Source: an uncultured Collinsella sp. (GTDB taxonomy: Bacteria > Actinomycetota > Coriobacteriia > Coriobacteriales > Coriobacteriaceae). Taken from it: a DNA stretch of 63,231 bases. Shown here piece by piece: positions 42,566 through 52,140 of the stretch (positions within the stretch are counted from its first letter, which is position 1; each line of letters starts with the position of its first letter). The notes beneath the pieces were generated by a model that saw nothing but the letters and a program-made list of their open reading frames with translations, made no database searches and was not told where the DNA came from. The position numbers were made by a program, and so were the translations under genes. Where the stretch lies: NCBI GenBank assembly GCA_934654585.1, contig CAKUGF010000011.1, positions 1 through 63,231 of the forward strand, written 5' to 3'.

Positions 42566-44788
42566 ATGGAGAAGCATAAAGTGATCTGCCCGTACTGCGG
42601 CGCCGGTTGCCAGTTTAACCTCCTGGTCCAAAACGGCCAGGTCGTGGGTACCGAACCGCTCAACGGCATCACCAATCAAAGTGAGCTGTGCCTGAAGGGC
42701 ATGAGCGGCTACGACTTCATCAACGACACCAAGATCTTGACTCCTCGCGTGCTGCACCCGATGATCCGTCGCACCAAGGGCGCGGATCTGGAGCGTGTGA
42801 GCTGGGACGAGGCACTGGATTTCACCGCATCTAAGATGCAGGCCATAATTGACGAATATGGTCCTAACGCCGTCATGACCACCGGCTCTTCGCGAGGCGG
42901 CGGCAATGAGGCGAATTACGTCATGCAGAAGTTTACGCGTGCGTGCATCGGCACCCACAGCGTGGACAACTGCGCCCGTACTTGACACGGCCCTACTGTC
43001 CTCGGTCTGATGGACACGGTTGGTTCAGGTTGCATGTCATGCTCCATCCCCGGTATGGAGGATGCGGGCTGCATTTTCCTCTTCGGCTATAACCCTGCCG
43101 ATTCGCACCCCATCGTCGCAAGGCGTATCGTGCGAGCCAAAGAAAAGGGTTGCAAGATCATCGTCGCCGATCCGCGCCATATCGAAACCGCGCGTATCGC
43201 CGACATCTACCTTCCGATCAAGAACGGTTGCAATGTCGCGTTCCTTAACGCCTTTGCCAACTGTCTGGTCAACGATGGCCTCTACGACAAGGAATTCGTC
43301 GCCGAGCACACGAACGGCTTTGACGAGTGGTGGGAGACCATCAAGAACTACACTCCCGAATCCGTACAGGACATCACGGGTGTCGATCCCGCGCTGATCC
43401 ACCAAGCTGCCGAGATGTACGCCACGGCGAAGCCTTCTGCCATCATTGGCTGGGGCATGGGCGTATGCCAGCAGAAGCAGAACCTGAAGACGGTGCACAC
43501 CATCGCCTCCATCGCCTGCGTTGCCGGCCAGATCGGCAAACCCAACTCCGGCCTCGCGCCCGTGCGTGGCCAGAATAACGTCCAGGGCTCCTGCGATATG
43601 GGCATGCTGCCCAACCTGTACCCTGGCTACCAGAAAGTCACCGACCCCGCCGCTCGCGCCAAGTTTGCCAAGGCTTGGGGCGTGCCCGAGGAAAAGCTCC
43701 CGCTCGAGGAGGGCTATAAGCTCACCGACCTGGGTCACCTGGTTGACGAGGGCAAGGTGCACTGCTTCTACAACTACGGCGAGGACCCGGTCCAGACCGA
43801 ACCCGATTCGGCCGGAATGCGCAAGACGCTTTCTGAGCTGGATCTGTTCATTTGCCAGGACATCTTTATGACGCAGACGACTATGCTCGCCGACGTCATC
43901 CTGCCTGCTACCTCTTGGGGCGAGCACGAGGGTGTCTTTACCGCATCCGACCGTAGCTTCCAGCACTTTGACGCGGCCGTTCCGCCCAAGGGCGAGTGCC
44001 GTCACGACTGGGAGATTTTCGCGGACCTGTCCACGCGCATGGGCTACCCCATGCACTACGACAACACCGAGCAGATCTGGAACGAGTGCATTAGCCTGTG
44101 CCCCAACTTTGTGGGCGCAACCTACGAGAAGATGGCTCCCGAGGGCGGCTACGCCCAGTGGCCGGTCAAGAGCACCGATGTGAACGACCACGGCACGGCC
44201 GACATGTTCGCTGGTGGCAAGTTCACCACCAAGGACGGCCGCGCGAACCTGATGGCGCACGACTGGGAGGCGCCCTCCGAGCTTCCCGACGATGAGTACC
44301 CGCTCATCCTGTGCACCGTCCGCGAGGTCGGCCATTACAGCTGCCGCTCCATGACCGGCAACTGCAAGACGCTGGCGCTGCTCGCCGACGAGCCCGGCTT
44401 TGTCCGCATGAATCCCGCGGACGCCCAGGCGCGCGGTATCAAGAACGGCGACATCGTCTCGATTCACAGCCGCCGCGGTCAGGTATACAGCCGCGCCGAC
44501 GTGAGCGACCGTATCAACAAGGGCACGGTCTATATGACCTACCAGTGGTGGATCGGCAAGTGTAACGAGCTGACCATGCACAAGGTCGACCCGGTCTCGC
44601 ACACGCCCGAGGACAAGTTCTCCGCCTGCCAGGTCGATCCAATCGCCGACCAGGTCTGGGCCGAGAGCGAGGTCGAGCGTCAGTACACCGAGCTCAAACA
44701 GGCTCTGGTGGATGCCGCCGCTCCGCAGGACGTTGAGCCCGGCGCCGCCAAGTTCGACGACGAGACGCACGTGAACCAAATCGTGTAG
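42566..44788 (+). CDS. fdhF: Formate dehydrogenase H, selenocysteine-containing
   Basis: The 740-residue enzyme oxidises formate to CO2 with a Mo-bis-MGD cofactor. The frame reads through TGA at 42983-42985, codon 140, in 'NCART-Sec-HGPTVLGL', the same number and context as Sec140/His141 of E. coli FdhF. The 4Fe-4S ligands Cys8, Cys11, Cys15 and Cys42 and the relay Lys44 are all present ('CPYCGAGC', 'LCLKG'). Later 'NNVQGSCDMGMLP' and 'ADVILPATSWGEHEGVF' are typical. E. coli FdhF has 715 residues, so length fits. The ATG follows GGAAGGAGGG. A naive gene caller would split it into two. A SECIS stem follows the TGA. Confidence 0.97.
42983..43020 (+). promoter_or_regulatory. SECIS element of fdhF
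   Basis: Stem TGTCC (42997-43001) pairs with GGACA (43012-43016), then TC/GA, with an apical GGTCT loop (43004-43008) and one bulged T (43011). The E. coli fdhF element has the same GGUCU loop and a bulged U. Confidence 0.85.
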
Positions 44789-44809
44789 TCCCGTTCTCGT
44801 TGGCTTTTT

Positions 44810-44844
44810 GGGCCGGGCGTCCCGTACGTTCGGGAGCCCGGCCC
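44810..44844 (+). terminator. Hairpin between fdhF and hyfA
   Basis: A GC-rich stem of 14 pairs (GGGCCGGGC-TCCCG with CGGGA-GCCCGGCCC, one bulged G) is followed by GTTATTTTG. The weak T-run suggests partial termination or mRNA protection inside the operon. Confidence 0.6.
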
Positions 44845-44866
44845 GTTATTTTGAAAGGAAGTGGGG

Positions 44867-45484
44867 ATGAACCGCTTCATCGACATCAACCCGGAGAGGT
44901 GCATCGGCTGCGGAACATGCCAGTCCGCCTGTGCCGACGCCCACCGGATGCAGGGTCTTCAGGATACGCCGCGCCTGGCGCTCGTGAAGACCGGCGGCAT
45001 TTCGGCCGCCCTTGCCTGCCACCATTGCGAGGGTGCCCCCTGCGCCGAGGTTTGCCCGGTGAATGCCATCGAGCACGATGGCGACCGCATCCACGTCAAG
45101 GAGCAGGAGTGCATCGGGTGCAGGCTGTGCGCCATCGCGTGCCCCTTCGGAGCCATCCACCCCGATGGCACGTCCATCGCCGGTGTCGCAGGCATGTGCG
45201 ACCCGACGCCTTCGTATCCTAAGTCCCTGAGCAGCCTGCTTACGTGGGCTCCCGGCCAGTACACCTGCGCTGTGAAGTGCGACCTGTGCGCTTTCGATCC
45301 TGACGGCCCGCATTGTGTGGCGGCGTGCCCCACCAAGGCGCTGACCGTCATGGGCGGGGCGGCCGATCGCGAGCTCGACGAGGCCAAGCGCCTGCGCTCG
45401 ATCGAAAACGGTCCGGCCGTCGACGTTACCGCTGTGGCCCAGGGCCTGTCCGAGAAAGCAGAAGGGAGCGTAAACAATGGATAG
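44867..45484 (+). CDS. hyfA: Hydrogenase-4 component A, 4Fe-4S protein
   Basis: The 205-residue protein has the same length as E. coli HyfA and starts similarly ('MNRFIDINPERCIGCGTCQ'). Four ferredoxin clusters are present: 'CIGCGTCQSAC', 'CHHCEGAPCAEVCP', 'CIGCRLCAIACPFGA' and 'CDLCAFDPDGPHCVAACP'. It would link FdhF/HydN to the hydrogenase. The ATG at 44867 is 7 bases after AAGGA; a GTG two codons earlier is inside that spacing. It overlaps hyfB by 8 bases. Confidence 0.93.
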   Translation: MNRFIDINPERCIGCGTCQSACADAHRMQGLQDTPRLALVKTGGISAALACHHCEGAPCAEVCPVNAIEHDGDRIHVKEQECIGCRLCAIACPFGAIHPDGTSIAGVAGMCDPTPSYPKSLSSLLTWAPGQYTCAVKCDLCAFDPDGPHCVAACPTKALTVMGGAADRELDEAKRLRSIENGPAVDVTAVAQGLSEKAEGSVNNG

Positions 45485-47495
45485 CATGACGCTGTTTATC
45501 GCATCGCTTGCCGTCTCGTGCATCGGTGCGCTCGCCTCGGTTCTGCTGATCAAGTCCGACAATGCCGCCAAGACCGCCGGCTGCCTTATCGGCGCCGTCG
45601 CCGCGGTGCTTTCGTTTGTGGCCGGTATCCAGGCCGTGCTGGGCGATGTCACGTCGGTCGACACCATCGTGTTCTTCCCGTTTGCCCATTTCCAGCTGCT
45701 GCTCAATCAGCTGTCCGGCCTGTTCGTGGCGCTCATCTCGGTGCTCGCGTTTGCCGGTTCGATCTACGGTCTCAACTACTTTGATGAGTACCCGGGCAAA
45801 AAGGGCCGCGCCGGCTTCTTCTTTAACACCTTCGTGGCGTCCATGATGCTCGTCATCACCGCCGACAACGTGTTTTGGTTCTTGGTCGCCTTTGAGCTCA
45901 TGTCGCTGACCTCGTACTTCCTGGTCGTGATCGAGGAGAACGAGAACTCCATCCACGGCGGTTGGCTCTACTTTGTGATCGCGCACGTGGGCTTTGTGCT
46001 CATCATGGCGAGCTTCCTCACCATGACCAACTTCGCCGGCGGCTCGTTTGCCTTTTCGGATTTCCGCGCTACGCAGTTTAGCCCCGCGGTCGCATCCGTG
46101 TGCTTCGTGCTCGCCTTCTTTGGCTTTGGTGCCAAGGCAGGTATCATCCCGCTGCACGGCTGGCTGCCCAAGGCACATCCCGAGGCGCCGTCCAACGTGT
46201 CGGCCCTCATGTCCGGCGGCATGATCAAGATCGGTATCTTCGGCATCCTCAAGGTTGGTCTCGACCTGCTTTCCGCCTCGGGTGTTCAGGTCTGGTGGGG
46301 CCTTATGGTCATGGTCTTCGGTGCGATCTCGTCGGTCCTCGGCGTGGCCTTCGCCCTGCAGGAGCATGACATCAAGCGCCTGCTGGCCTATCACTCCGTC
46401 GAGAACATCGGCATCATTCTGCTCGGCGTCGGCGCCTCCATGGCCGCCATGGCGCTCGACTCGGTCGGCATCGCCGTCCTGGCCCTGATGGCCGCCCTCT
46501 ACCACACGTTTAACCACGCGATGTTTAAGGGCGAGCTGTTCTTGGGCGCCGGTGCGCTGCTGTACTCGACGGGCACGCGCAACATGGAAAAGATGGGCGG
46601 CCTGTTCCGTCGTATGCCGGCAACGGCCATCTGCTTCCTCGTCGGCGCGCTTGCCATCTCGGCCATCCCGCCCTTCAACGGATTTGTGTCCGAGTGGTTT
46701 ACCTACCAGTCGCTGTTTAACGCCGCCATGCAGGGCGACAAGGCTGTCATGATCGTGGCCGTGTTCGCTGCCGTCGCGCTCGCCATTACCGGCGCGCTGG
46801 CTGTCACGTGCTTCGTCAAGGCCTATGGCGTCTCCTTTGCCTCCGCGCCCCGCTCCGAGGCCGCTGCCAATGCCAAGGAGGTTCCCGCCCCCATGGTGTT
46901 CGCACAGGGTCTGCTCGCGGCCATCTGCGTTGTGCTGGGCATTGGCGCTCCCGTGATCGCGCCCGTGCTGGTCGATGTCGCCGCGTCCGTGCTGCATCCG
47001 TACGGTGGCGTGTTTGCCGCCGAGGGTATGGAGCTCATGAACCAGTACTCCGGCGCTGCCACCTCCACGCCCGCGATCGCCATCGCGCTTGTGGTGCTTG
47101 TCGGCCTTGCCTGTGGCTACCGCAAGCTCAAGACCGTCGGCAAGGTGCAGAAGTCCCAGCCGTGGGCATGCGGCTATGCCCCCAACGAGCATATGCCCGT
47201 CGTGGCCACGACCTTTGCCTCCGAGGTGTCCTGGTTTATGCAGCCGCTCTACACGCTGCGTGACCGCTGCACGGCCGTCTGCTGGTCCATCGCGCACTTC
47301 TTCCAGAAGCTCACCGGTGTGGCCGAGGCCGTGGAGACCGTACCCGACAAGGTTCTCGTCGATGCCCCGCATAAGGGTGTCGAGAAGCTCGCCGACCTCG
47401 CGACTAAGCTCGAGGGCGGCAACTACAGCATCTATATCTGCTACATCGTCGCGGCACTCGTGGTGTTCCTCGTGCTCGCCGTGCAAATGGGTTAA
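45477..47495 (+). CDS. hyfB: Hydrogenase-4 component B, antiporter-like membrane subunit
   Basis: The 672-residue protein matches E. coli HyfB in length and is related to NuoL/MrpA. It has about 15 hydrophobic segments. Marks are 'NVFWFLVAFELMSLTSYFLV' with the conserved Glu, 'FGFGAKAGIIPLHGWLPKAH' with Lys in the proton path, and 'LLAYHSVENIGIILLGVG'. It is part of the proposed ion-pumping arm. A soluble C-terminal section carries 'WACGYAPNEHMP'. Start ATG is within the end of hyfA, showing coupling. Confidence 0.93.
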   Translation: MDSMTLFIASLAVSCIGALASVLLIKSDNAAKTAGCLIGAVAAVLSFVAGIQAVLGDVTSVDTIVFFPFAHFQLLLNQLSGLFVALISVLAFAGSIYGLNYFDEYPGKKGRAGFFFNTFVASMMLVITADNVFWFLVAFELMSLTSYFLVVIEENENSIHGGWLYFVIAHVGFVLIMASFLTMTNFAGGSFAFSDFRATQFSPAVASVCFVLAFFGFGAKAGIIPLHGWLPKAHPEAPSNVSALMSGGMIKIGIFGILKVGLDLLSASGVQVWWGLMVMVFGAISSVLGVAFALQEHDIKRLLAYHSVENIGIILLGVGASMAAMALDSVGIAVLALMAALYHTFNHAMFKGELFLGAGALLYSTGTRNMEKMGGLFRRMPATAICFLVGALAISAIPPFNGFVSEWFTYQSLFNAAMQGDKAVMIVAVFAAVALAITGALAVTCFVKAYGVSFASAPRSEAAANAKEVPAPMVFAQGLLAAICVVLGIGAPVIAPVLVDVAASVLHPYGGVFAAEGMELMNQYSGAATSTPAIAIALVVLVGLACGYRKLKTVGKVQKSQPWACGYAPNEHMPVVATTFASEVSWFMQPLYTLRDRCTAVCWSIAHFFQKLTGVAEAVETVPDKVLVDAPHKGVEKLADLATKLEGGNYSIYICYIVAALVVFLVLAVQMG

Positions 47496-47507
47496 GGAGG
47501 GGAGAGC

Positions 47508-48434
47508 ATGAACAACATCGTACTTGCCGTTCTGCAGGGCGTGGTCGTTATGGCCGTCGCGCCGTTCTTCTCCGGTCTCGGTCGCGTGATCCGCGCCAAG
47601 ATGCACAACCGTCGCGGCCCCAGCATCATGCAGGACTACCGCGACCTGGCTAAGCTCTTTGCGCGACCCGAGTCCCAGAGCGAGGACGCGAGCTTTGCAC
47701 TGCGCATCATGCCGCCGCTGTTCTTCGCCGTCGCCTTTATGCTCGCCATGGGTCTGCCGCTCTTTACGGCACAAAGCCCCATCCCGGTCTTTGGTGACGC
47801 CATCACCATCATGTACAGCCTGGCGCTCGCCCGCTTCTTCTTCGCCCTCTGCGGTGTGGATTCGTCCAACGCCTACGCCGGAATCGGCGGCGTCCGCGAG
47901 CTGCTCATGAGCGTGCTCATCGAGCCGTCCATGCTGCTGGCGCTGTTTGCCGCGGCTTTGGTGTGCGGTTCTACCGACATCGCCACCATGGGCCAGCACA
48001 TTATGGCGGGCGCCGTCGACGCGCCGGTTGCCGTGATCCTTGCCGGCATCGCCTTTGCGATTGCCTGCTACATGGAGCTCGGCAAGCTGCCGTTTGACCA
48101 GGCCGAGGCCGAGCAGGAGCTTCAGGAAGGTCCGCTCGCCGAGCTTTCCGGTCCGTCGCTTGCCATGGCCAAGCTTGCCATGTCCATGAAACAGGTCCTG
48201 GTCGTCGCTTGGTTCTGCGCGATCTTCGTCCCCTGGGGCGAGCCCGCGACCGTGGGTACTGCCGCTGTTCTGGGCGCGGTCATCTTCCTGGTGAAGTGCC
48301 TGGTCGACTTTGTCGTCTGCGGCGTGATCGAAAACTCCTGCTCGCGTTCGCGCTTTAAGGTGCTTGGCAATCAGACTTGGGCTGTCGTGGGCATCGCCGT
48401 TCTGGCGTTTGTCTTCGTGGTCGTCGGCGTGTAG
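47508..48434 (+). CDS. hyfC: Hydrogenase-4 component C, NuoH-like membrane subunit
   Basis: The 308-residue membrane protein has about eight hydrophobic segments and NuoH/HycD marks: 'RAKMHNRRGPSIMQDYRDL' near residues 29-47 and 'KLPFDQAEAEQELQEGPL' in the loop that touches the hydrogenase small subunit. It joins the soluble hydrogenase to the membrane arm. GGAGGGGAG precedes the ATG, 12 bases after hyfB. Confidence 0.93.
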   Translation: MNNIVLAVLQGVVVMAVAPFFSGLGRVIRAKMHNRRGPSIMQDYRDLAKLFARPESQSEDASFALRIMPPLFFAVAFMLAMGLPLFTAQSPIPVFGDAITIMYSLALARFFFALCGVDSSNAYAGIGGVRELLMSVLIEPSMLLALFAAALVCGSTDIATMGQHIMAGAVDAPVAVILAGIAFAIACYMELGKLPFDQAEAEQELQEGPLAELSGPSLAMAKLAMSMKQVLVVAWFCAIFVPWGEPATVGTAAVLGAVIFLVKCLVDFVVCGVIENSCSRSRFKVLGNQTWAVVGIAVLAFVFVVVGV

Positions 48435-48449
48435 GAGAAGGGAGAAACA

Positions 48450-49907
48450 ATGTCATTTGCAGTCAGTCTGTCCCTTCTCGGCTTGGTCGCTATCGCGGCC
48501 CCGATGGTGGCCTCGGTGCTCGTCGCCCTGTTCCCCCGTCCGTACGCCAAGTGGTTCAGCGTTTTGGGTGCCGCCGTCTCGACGGTCTGCACCATCGCCC
48601 TCGCCGCGAATTTTGCTGGCGCCGGCATGCCCGACACGCAGGTCCCCCTGATCTCGTTTGGGCAGACCCTCGTCTTGGGATTCACCTTCGATCGCATGAG
48701 CACGCTGCTCGCGCCCGCCTTTGTGGGTATCGGCCTGCTTGTCGTGATCTATTCGATTCCCTATATGAGCGAGAACAACCGTGAGCACCCCGATGCGCCG
48801 CGCCGTCGCTTCTATGCGTACCTCGCGACCTTCATCGGTGCCATGGCCGGTCTTGTGTACAGCTCGACCCTTTTGGGCCAGCTCGTGTTCTTTGAGATCA
48901 CGGGTGCGTGCTCTTGGGGCCTCATTAGCTACTACATGACGCCCACGGCCAAGAAGGCCGGCATGAAGGCCCTGATCATTACGCATATCGGTGCGCTCGG
49001 CCTGTATCTGGGCGCCGCCATCGTGTTCGCGCACACCGGCACCTTCGCCATTACCGCGATTGCCGGCCTCGACGCCAAGCTCAAGGCTATCGTCCTTTTG
49101 CTCGTGCTCTTCGCGGCCTGGGCCAAGTCCGCGCAGGTTCCCATGTACATGTGGCTGCCTTCTGCCATGGAGGCGCCGACGCCTGTTTCGGCCTACCTGC
49201 ATGGTGCCTCGATGGTCAAGGTGGGCGTGTGCGTGTTCGCGCGTGCGCTCGTTTCTGCCGGCGAGATTCCCGAGATCGTGGGCTGGGTCGCCATTATCGA
49301 CGCCATGGTCACCATGCTCTTCGGCTTCCTGATGTACCTGCCGCAAAAGGATATGAAGCGCCTGCTGGCCTTCTCCACGATCGCTCAGCTCTCCTACGTG
49401 TTCTTTGGCCTGGGCCTTTCGGTCTTTGGCAGCCAGCTCGCCTTTGACGGCGCAGTCTGCCATATCTTTAACCACGCGTTTGCCAAGACCCTGTTCTTCC
49501 TGATCGCCGGCTCGTTCTCCTTTACGCTCGGTACGCGTATGCTGCCCAAGCTGCGCGGCATCGTAAAGAAGTACCCGATCTCGGGCGTGGGCTTTGGTGT
49601 CGCGGCGCTCGCCATTGCCGGCGTGCCGCCCATGAACACGTTCTTCTCCAAGTTCCAGATCATCGCCGGCGGCTTTTCTGTGGGTGCCGGCAACGTCGCG
49701 ATCCTGGTGCTCGTGTGCATCATGGTCGCCGAGACCGTCGCCACCTTCGCCTGGTTCCTCAAGTGGATGGGCTATTGCCTGCCCGGCGAGCCCAGCGAAG
49801 AGGTCGCTGCGGGATCCCCACTTCCCCGCGCGATGGCGTTCGTGTTCATCGTGCTCATCATCATGGTCATCGTCAGCGGCCCGCTTTCGGCCAGCTGGAT
49901 CGGTTAG
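48450..49907 (+). CDS. hyfD: Hydrogenase-4 component D, antiporter-like subunit
   Basis: The 485-residue NuoL/M-like protein has about 14 hydrophobic segments. 'LVFFEITGACSWGLISYYMT' holds the conserved Glu, 'FAAWAKSAQVPMYMWLPSAM' the Lys, and 'PTPVSAYLHGASMVKVGVCV' the third helix. It is the second of three antiporter-type subunits in this operon. HyfD and related subunits are missing from the simple Hyc formate hydrogenlyase. GGAGAAGGGAG precedes the ATG. Confidence 0.92.
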   Translation: MSFAVSLSLLGLVAIAAPMVASVLVALFPRPYAKWFSVLGAAVSTVCTIALAANFAGAGMPDTQVPLISFGQTLVLGFTFDRMSTLLAPAFVGIGLLVVIYSIPYMSENNREHPDAPRRRFYAYLATFIGAMAGLVYSSTLLGQLVFFEITGACSWGLISYYMTPTAKKAGMKALIITHIGALGLYLGAAIVFAHTGTFAITAIAGLDAKLKAIVLLLVLFAAWAKSAQVPMYMWLPSAMEAPTPVSAYLHGASMVKVGVCVFARALVSAGEIPEIVGWVAIIDAMVTMLFGFLMYLPQKDMKRLLAFSTIAQLSYVFFGLGLSVFGSQLAFDGAVCHIFNHAFAKTLFFLIAGSFSFTLGTRMLPKLRGIVKKYPISGVGFGVAALAIAGVPPMNTFFSKFQIIAGGFSVGAGNVAILVLVCIMVAETVATFAWFLKWMGYCLPGEPSEEVAAGSPLPRAMAFVFIVLIIMVIVSGPLSASWIG

Positions 49908-49920
49908 GAGGTAGAACGAC

Positions 49921-50574
49921 ATGGGTTATTCGATCGTCAACATCCTTGGCGGCCTTCTGATCGTCACGTCCACCATGGTGGTCGTCTCCAAGAATATCAA
50001 GCACGCCATCCGCTGGTATGCGGTGCAGTCGCTGGTGCTCGTGGGGCTGCTCGCCACGCTCGGCGTCACCACCGGTGCGCAGGAGCTGCTTATGTGGGCC
50101 GGCTCTGCCTTTATCACCAAGGTCGTCCTGGTCCCATATATCCTCAACCGCGCGTACAAGAAGATGGGCGAGCCGAGCGACGCATCGCTCAAGGCCGGCC
50201 TTAAGCCCGCGTGGGCCATCTGCATCATCGCCGTGGAGGTCGCGATCTGCTTTGCCGTCGTGACGCAGATCAGCCTGCCCACGGCCGAGGTCGCAACGCC
50301 TGCGCTCGCCATCAGCTTTGCCCACTTCTTTGTAGGTCTCACCTGCATCATCTCGCAGCGCAACATCATGAAGCAGATCTTTGGATACTGCCTTATGGAA
50401 AACGGCAGCCACGTGACGCTCGCGCTTTTGGCCCCCACCGCTCCCGAGATCATCGAGATCGGTATCGCCACCGACGCCATCTTTGCCGTCATCATCATGT
50501 CCATCGTCGTGCGTCGCATTTGGGACGACTCCCACTCGCTCGATGCGCGCGACCTGTCCGAGCTGAGGGGGTAG
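49921..50574 (+). CDS. hyfE: Hydrogenase-4 component E
   Basis: The 217-residue membrane protein has about six or seven hydrophobic segments and resembles NuoK/MrpC in its first part ('QSLVLVGLLATLGVTTGAQE'). A late segment 'GYCLMENGSHVTLALLAP' is typical of HyfE. It sits 13 bases after hyfD and 3 bases before hyfF, so the order of the hyf operon is kept. AGGAGG precedes the ATG. Confidence 0.92.
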   Translation: MGYSIVNILGGLLIVTSTMVVVSKNIKHAIRWYAVQSLVLVGLLATLGVTTGAQELLMWAGSAFITKVVLVPYILNRAYKKMGEPSDASLKAGLKPAWAICIIAVEVAICFAVVTQISLPTAEVATPALAISFAHFFVGLTCIISQRNIMKQIFGYCLMENGSHVTLALLAPTAPEIIEIGIATDAIFAVIIMSIVVRRIWDDSHSLDARDLSELRG

Positions 50575-50577
50575 TCC

Positions 50578-52137
50578 ATGGAAACGTTGATTCTCGCCCT
50601 GCTCGCGACTCCTTTGGTGTTCTCGCTGGTCATGGCGTTTTTGCCCAAGAACACGTCCTATAACGTGTTTGCCGGTCTCAACCTGGTCTCCGTCGCAGCC
50701 GTCCTGGTGCTGTCGATTATGACGGCCGGTGACGTCCTTATGAGCGGCGACACCGCGAGCGCTCTTGGCCTGTGGTTCCACCTCGATTCGCTGGGCGCCA
50801 TCTTTGTGCTGCTCATCGGGTTTATCGGTTTTCTTACGGGGCTGTTCTCGCTGCCCTATGTAAAGGCCGATATCGAGGAGGGCTCCATGCCCGCCGAGCG
50901 CGCCAAGCAGTATTTTGCGCTGTTTAGCCTGTTCGTGTTCACCATGCTGCTCGCGTGCCTGTCCAACAACATGATCCTCACCTGGGCCGCCGTGGAGGCA
51001 ACCACGCTTTCCACTGTGTTCCTCGTGGGCATCTACAAGAACAAGATGGCGCTCGAGGCTTCTTGGAAGTATGCGATGGTCTGCACCGCCGGCGTGGCCT
51101 TTGGCCTGTTCGGTACGCTGCTGATCTACGCCAACGCCGCCGACGTGATTCCCAACGCCCATGAGGCCGCATTCCTATCGTGCGTGCTGCCGTATGCCGA
51201 CCAGTTCGACCCGACGCTCATGCGCCTCGCCTTTGCGTTTATCGTGATCGGCTTTGGCACCAAGGCCGGCCTGTTCCCCATGCACACCTGGCTGCCCGAT
51301 GCCCACTCCCAGGCTCCGAGCCCCGTCTCGGCCCTGCTGTCGGGTGTCCTGCTTAAGTGCGCCATGCTCGTGATCATGCGCTTCTACGGCTTTACCATCC
51401 AGGCCGTGGGCGCCGAGTATCCGCAACTTTTGCTGCTGATCGTCGGCACGCTGTCCATTTTGGTGGCGGCGCTTTCCATGTTCCGCCAGGACGACCTCAA
51501 GCGCCGCTTTGCGTACTCGTCTGTGGAGAACGTGGGTGTTATCGCCCTGTGCCTGGGCATCGGTGGCCCGTTGGGTATCGCCGCGGCCCTGCTGCACTGC
51601 GTGTTCCATGGCTTTACCAAGACGCTTGCCTTCTGCGTGTCCGGCAACATCCAGCACGCCTTTGGTACGCGTAGCCTGGCCAAGATCCAGGGCGTCGTCG
51701 AGGTTGCCCCCGCAACCGCCGCGCTCGCCATCCTGGCGCTGCTCGGCCTTGCCGCCTTCCCGCCCTTTGGCATGTTTATCTCCGAATTCCTGACTTTTGT
51801 CGCCGGTGTTACCGCCGGTCCCATGTGGCTTGTCGTCGTGGTCGCCCTCGGTCTTACCGTGGCTATTTCCGCGCTCACCCGTATCGCGCTCAAGTCGGTA
51901 TTCGGCCATGCGCCCCAGGGCATGGGCAAGCATGAGGCCCCGGCGCTCATGCTTATCCCCGAAATCATCCTGGCTGTCATGATCTTGTGGTTTGGCATCG
52001 CCACCCCGCTGCCCCTCGTGCACGGTGTGGAGACCGCGACCGGCATCGTGCTCGAGCAGAGCACCGAGGAACTTCACGCGACGCCGATGTACCGCGCTGT
52101 GTTCGGTACCGAGACCGCTCAGAGCGAGGTGGAGTAA
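50578..52137 (+). CDS. hyfF: Hydrogenase-4 component F, antiporter-like subunit
   Basis: The 519-residue NuoL/N-like protein has about 14 hydrophobic segments, with 'NMILTWAAVEATTLSTVFLV' (Glu), 'GFGTKAGLFPMHTWLPDAHS' (Lys) and 'RFAYSSVENVGVIALCLGIG'. It is the third antiporter-type subunit. Together HyfB, D and F would support movement of about as many ions as the longer type-2 complexes. A short start spacing of 3 bases to hyfE shows coupling. Confidence 0.92.
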   Translation: METLILALLATPLVFSLVMAFLPKNTSYNVFAGLNLVSVAAVLVLSIMTAGDVLMSGDTASALGLWFHLDSLGAIFVLLIGFIGFLTGLFSLPYVKADIEEGSMPAERAKQYFALFSLFVFTMLLACLSNNMILTWAAVEATTLSTVFLVGIYKNKMALEASWKYAMVCTAGVAFGLFGTLLIYANAADVIPNAHEAAFLSCVLPYADQFDPTLMRLAFAFIVIGFGTKAGLFPMHTWLPDAHSQAPSPVSALLSGVLLKCAMLVIMRFYGFTIQAVGAEYPQLLLLIVGTLSILVAALSMFRQDDLKRRFAYSSVENVGVIALCLGIGGPLGIAAALLHCVFHGFTKTLAFCVSGNIQHAFGTRSLAKIQGVVEVAPATAALAILALLGLAAFPPFGMFISEFLTFVAGVTAGPMWLVVVVALGLTVAISALTRIALKSVFGHAPQGMGKHEAPALMLIPEIILAVMILWFGIATPLPLVHGVETATGIVLEQSTEELHATPMYRAVFGTETAQSEVE

Positions 52138-52140
52138 CGA

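Noticed and set aside
42458..43010. fdhF appears broken into two reading frames by TGA at 42983
   Set aside because: The TGA is at codon 140 in the FdhF selenocysteine context, a SECIS loop follows, and selA, selB and selD are in the window. It is a Sec codon, not a mutation.
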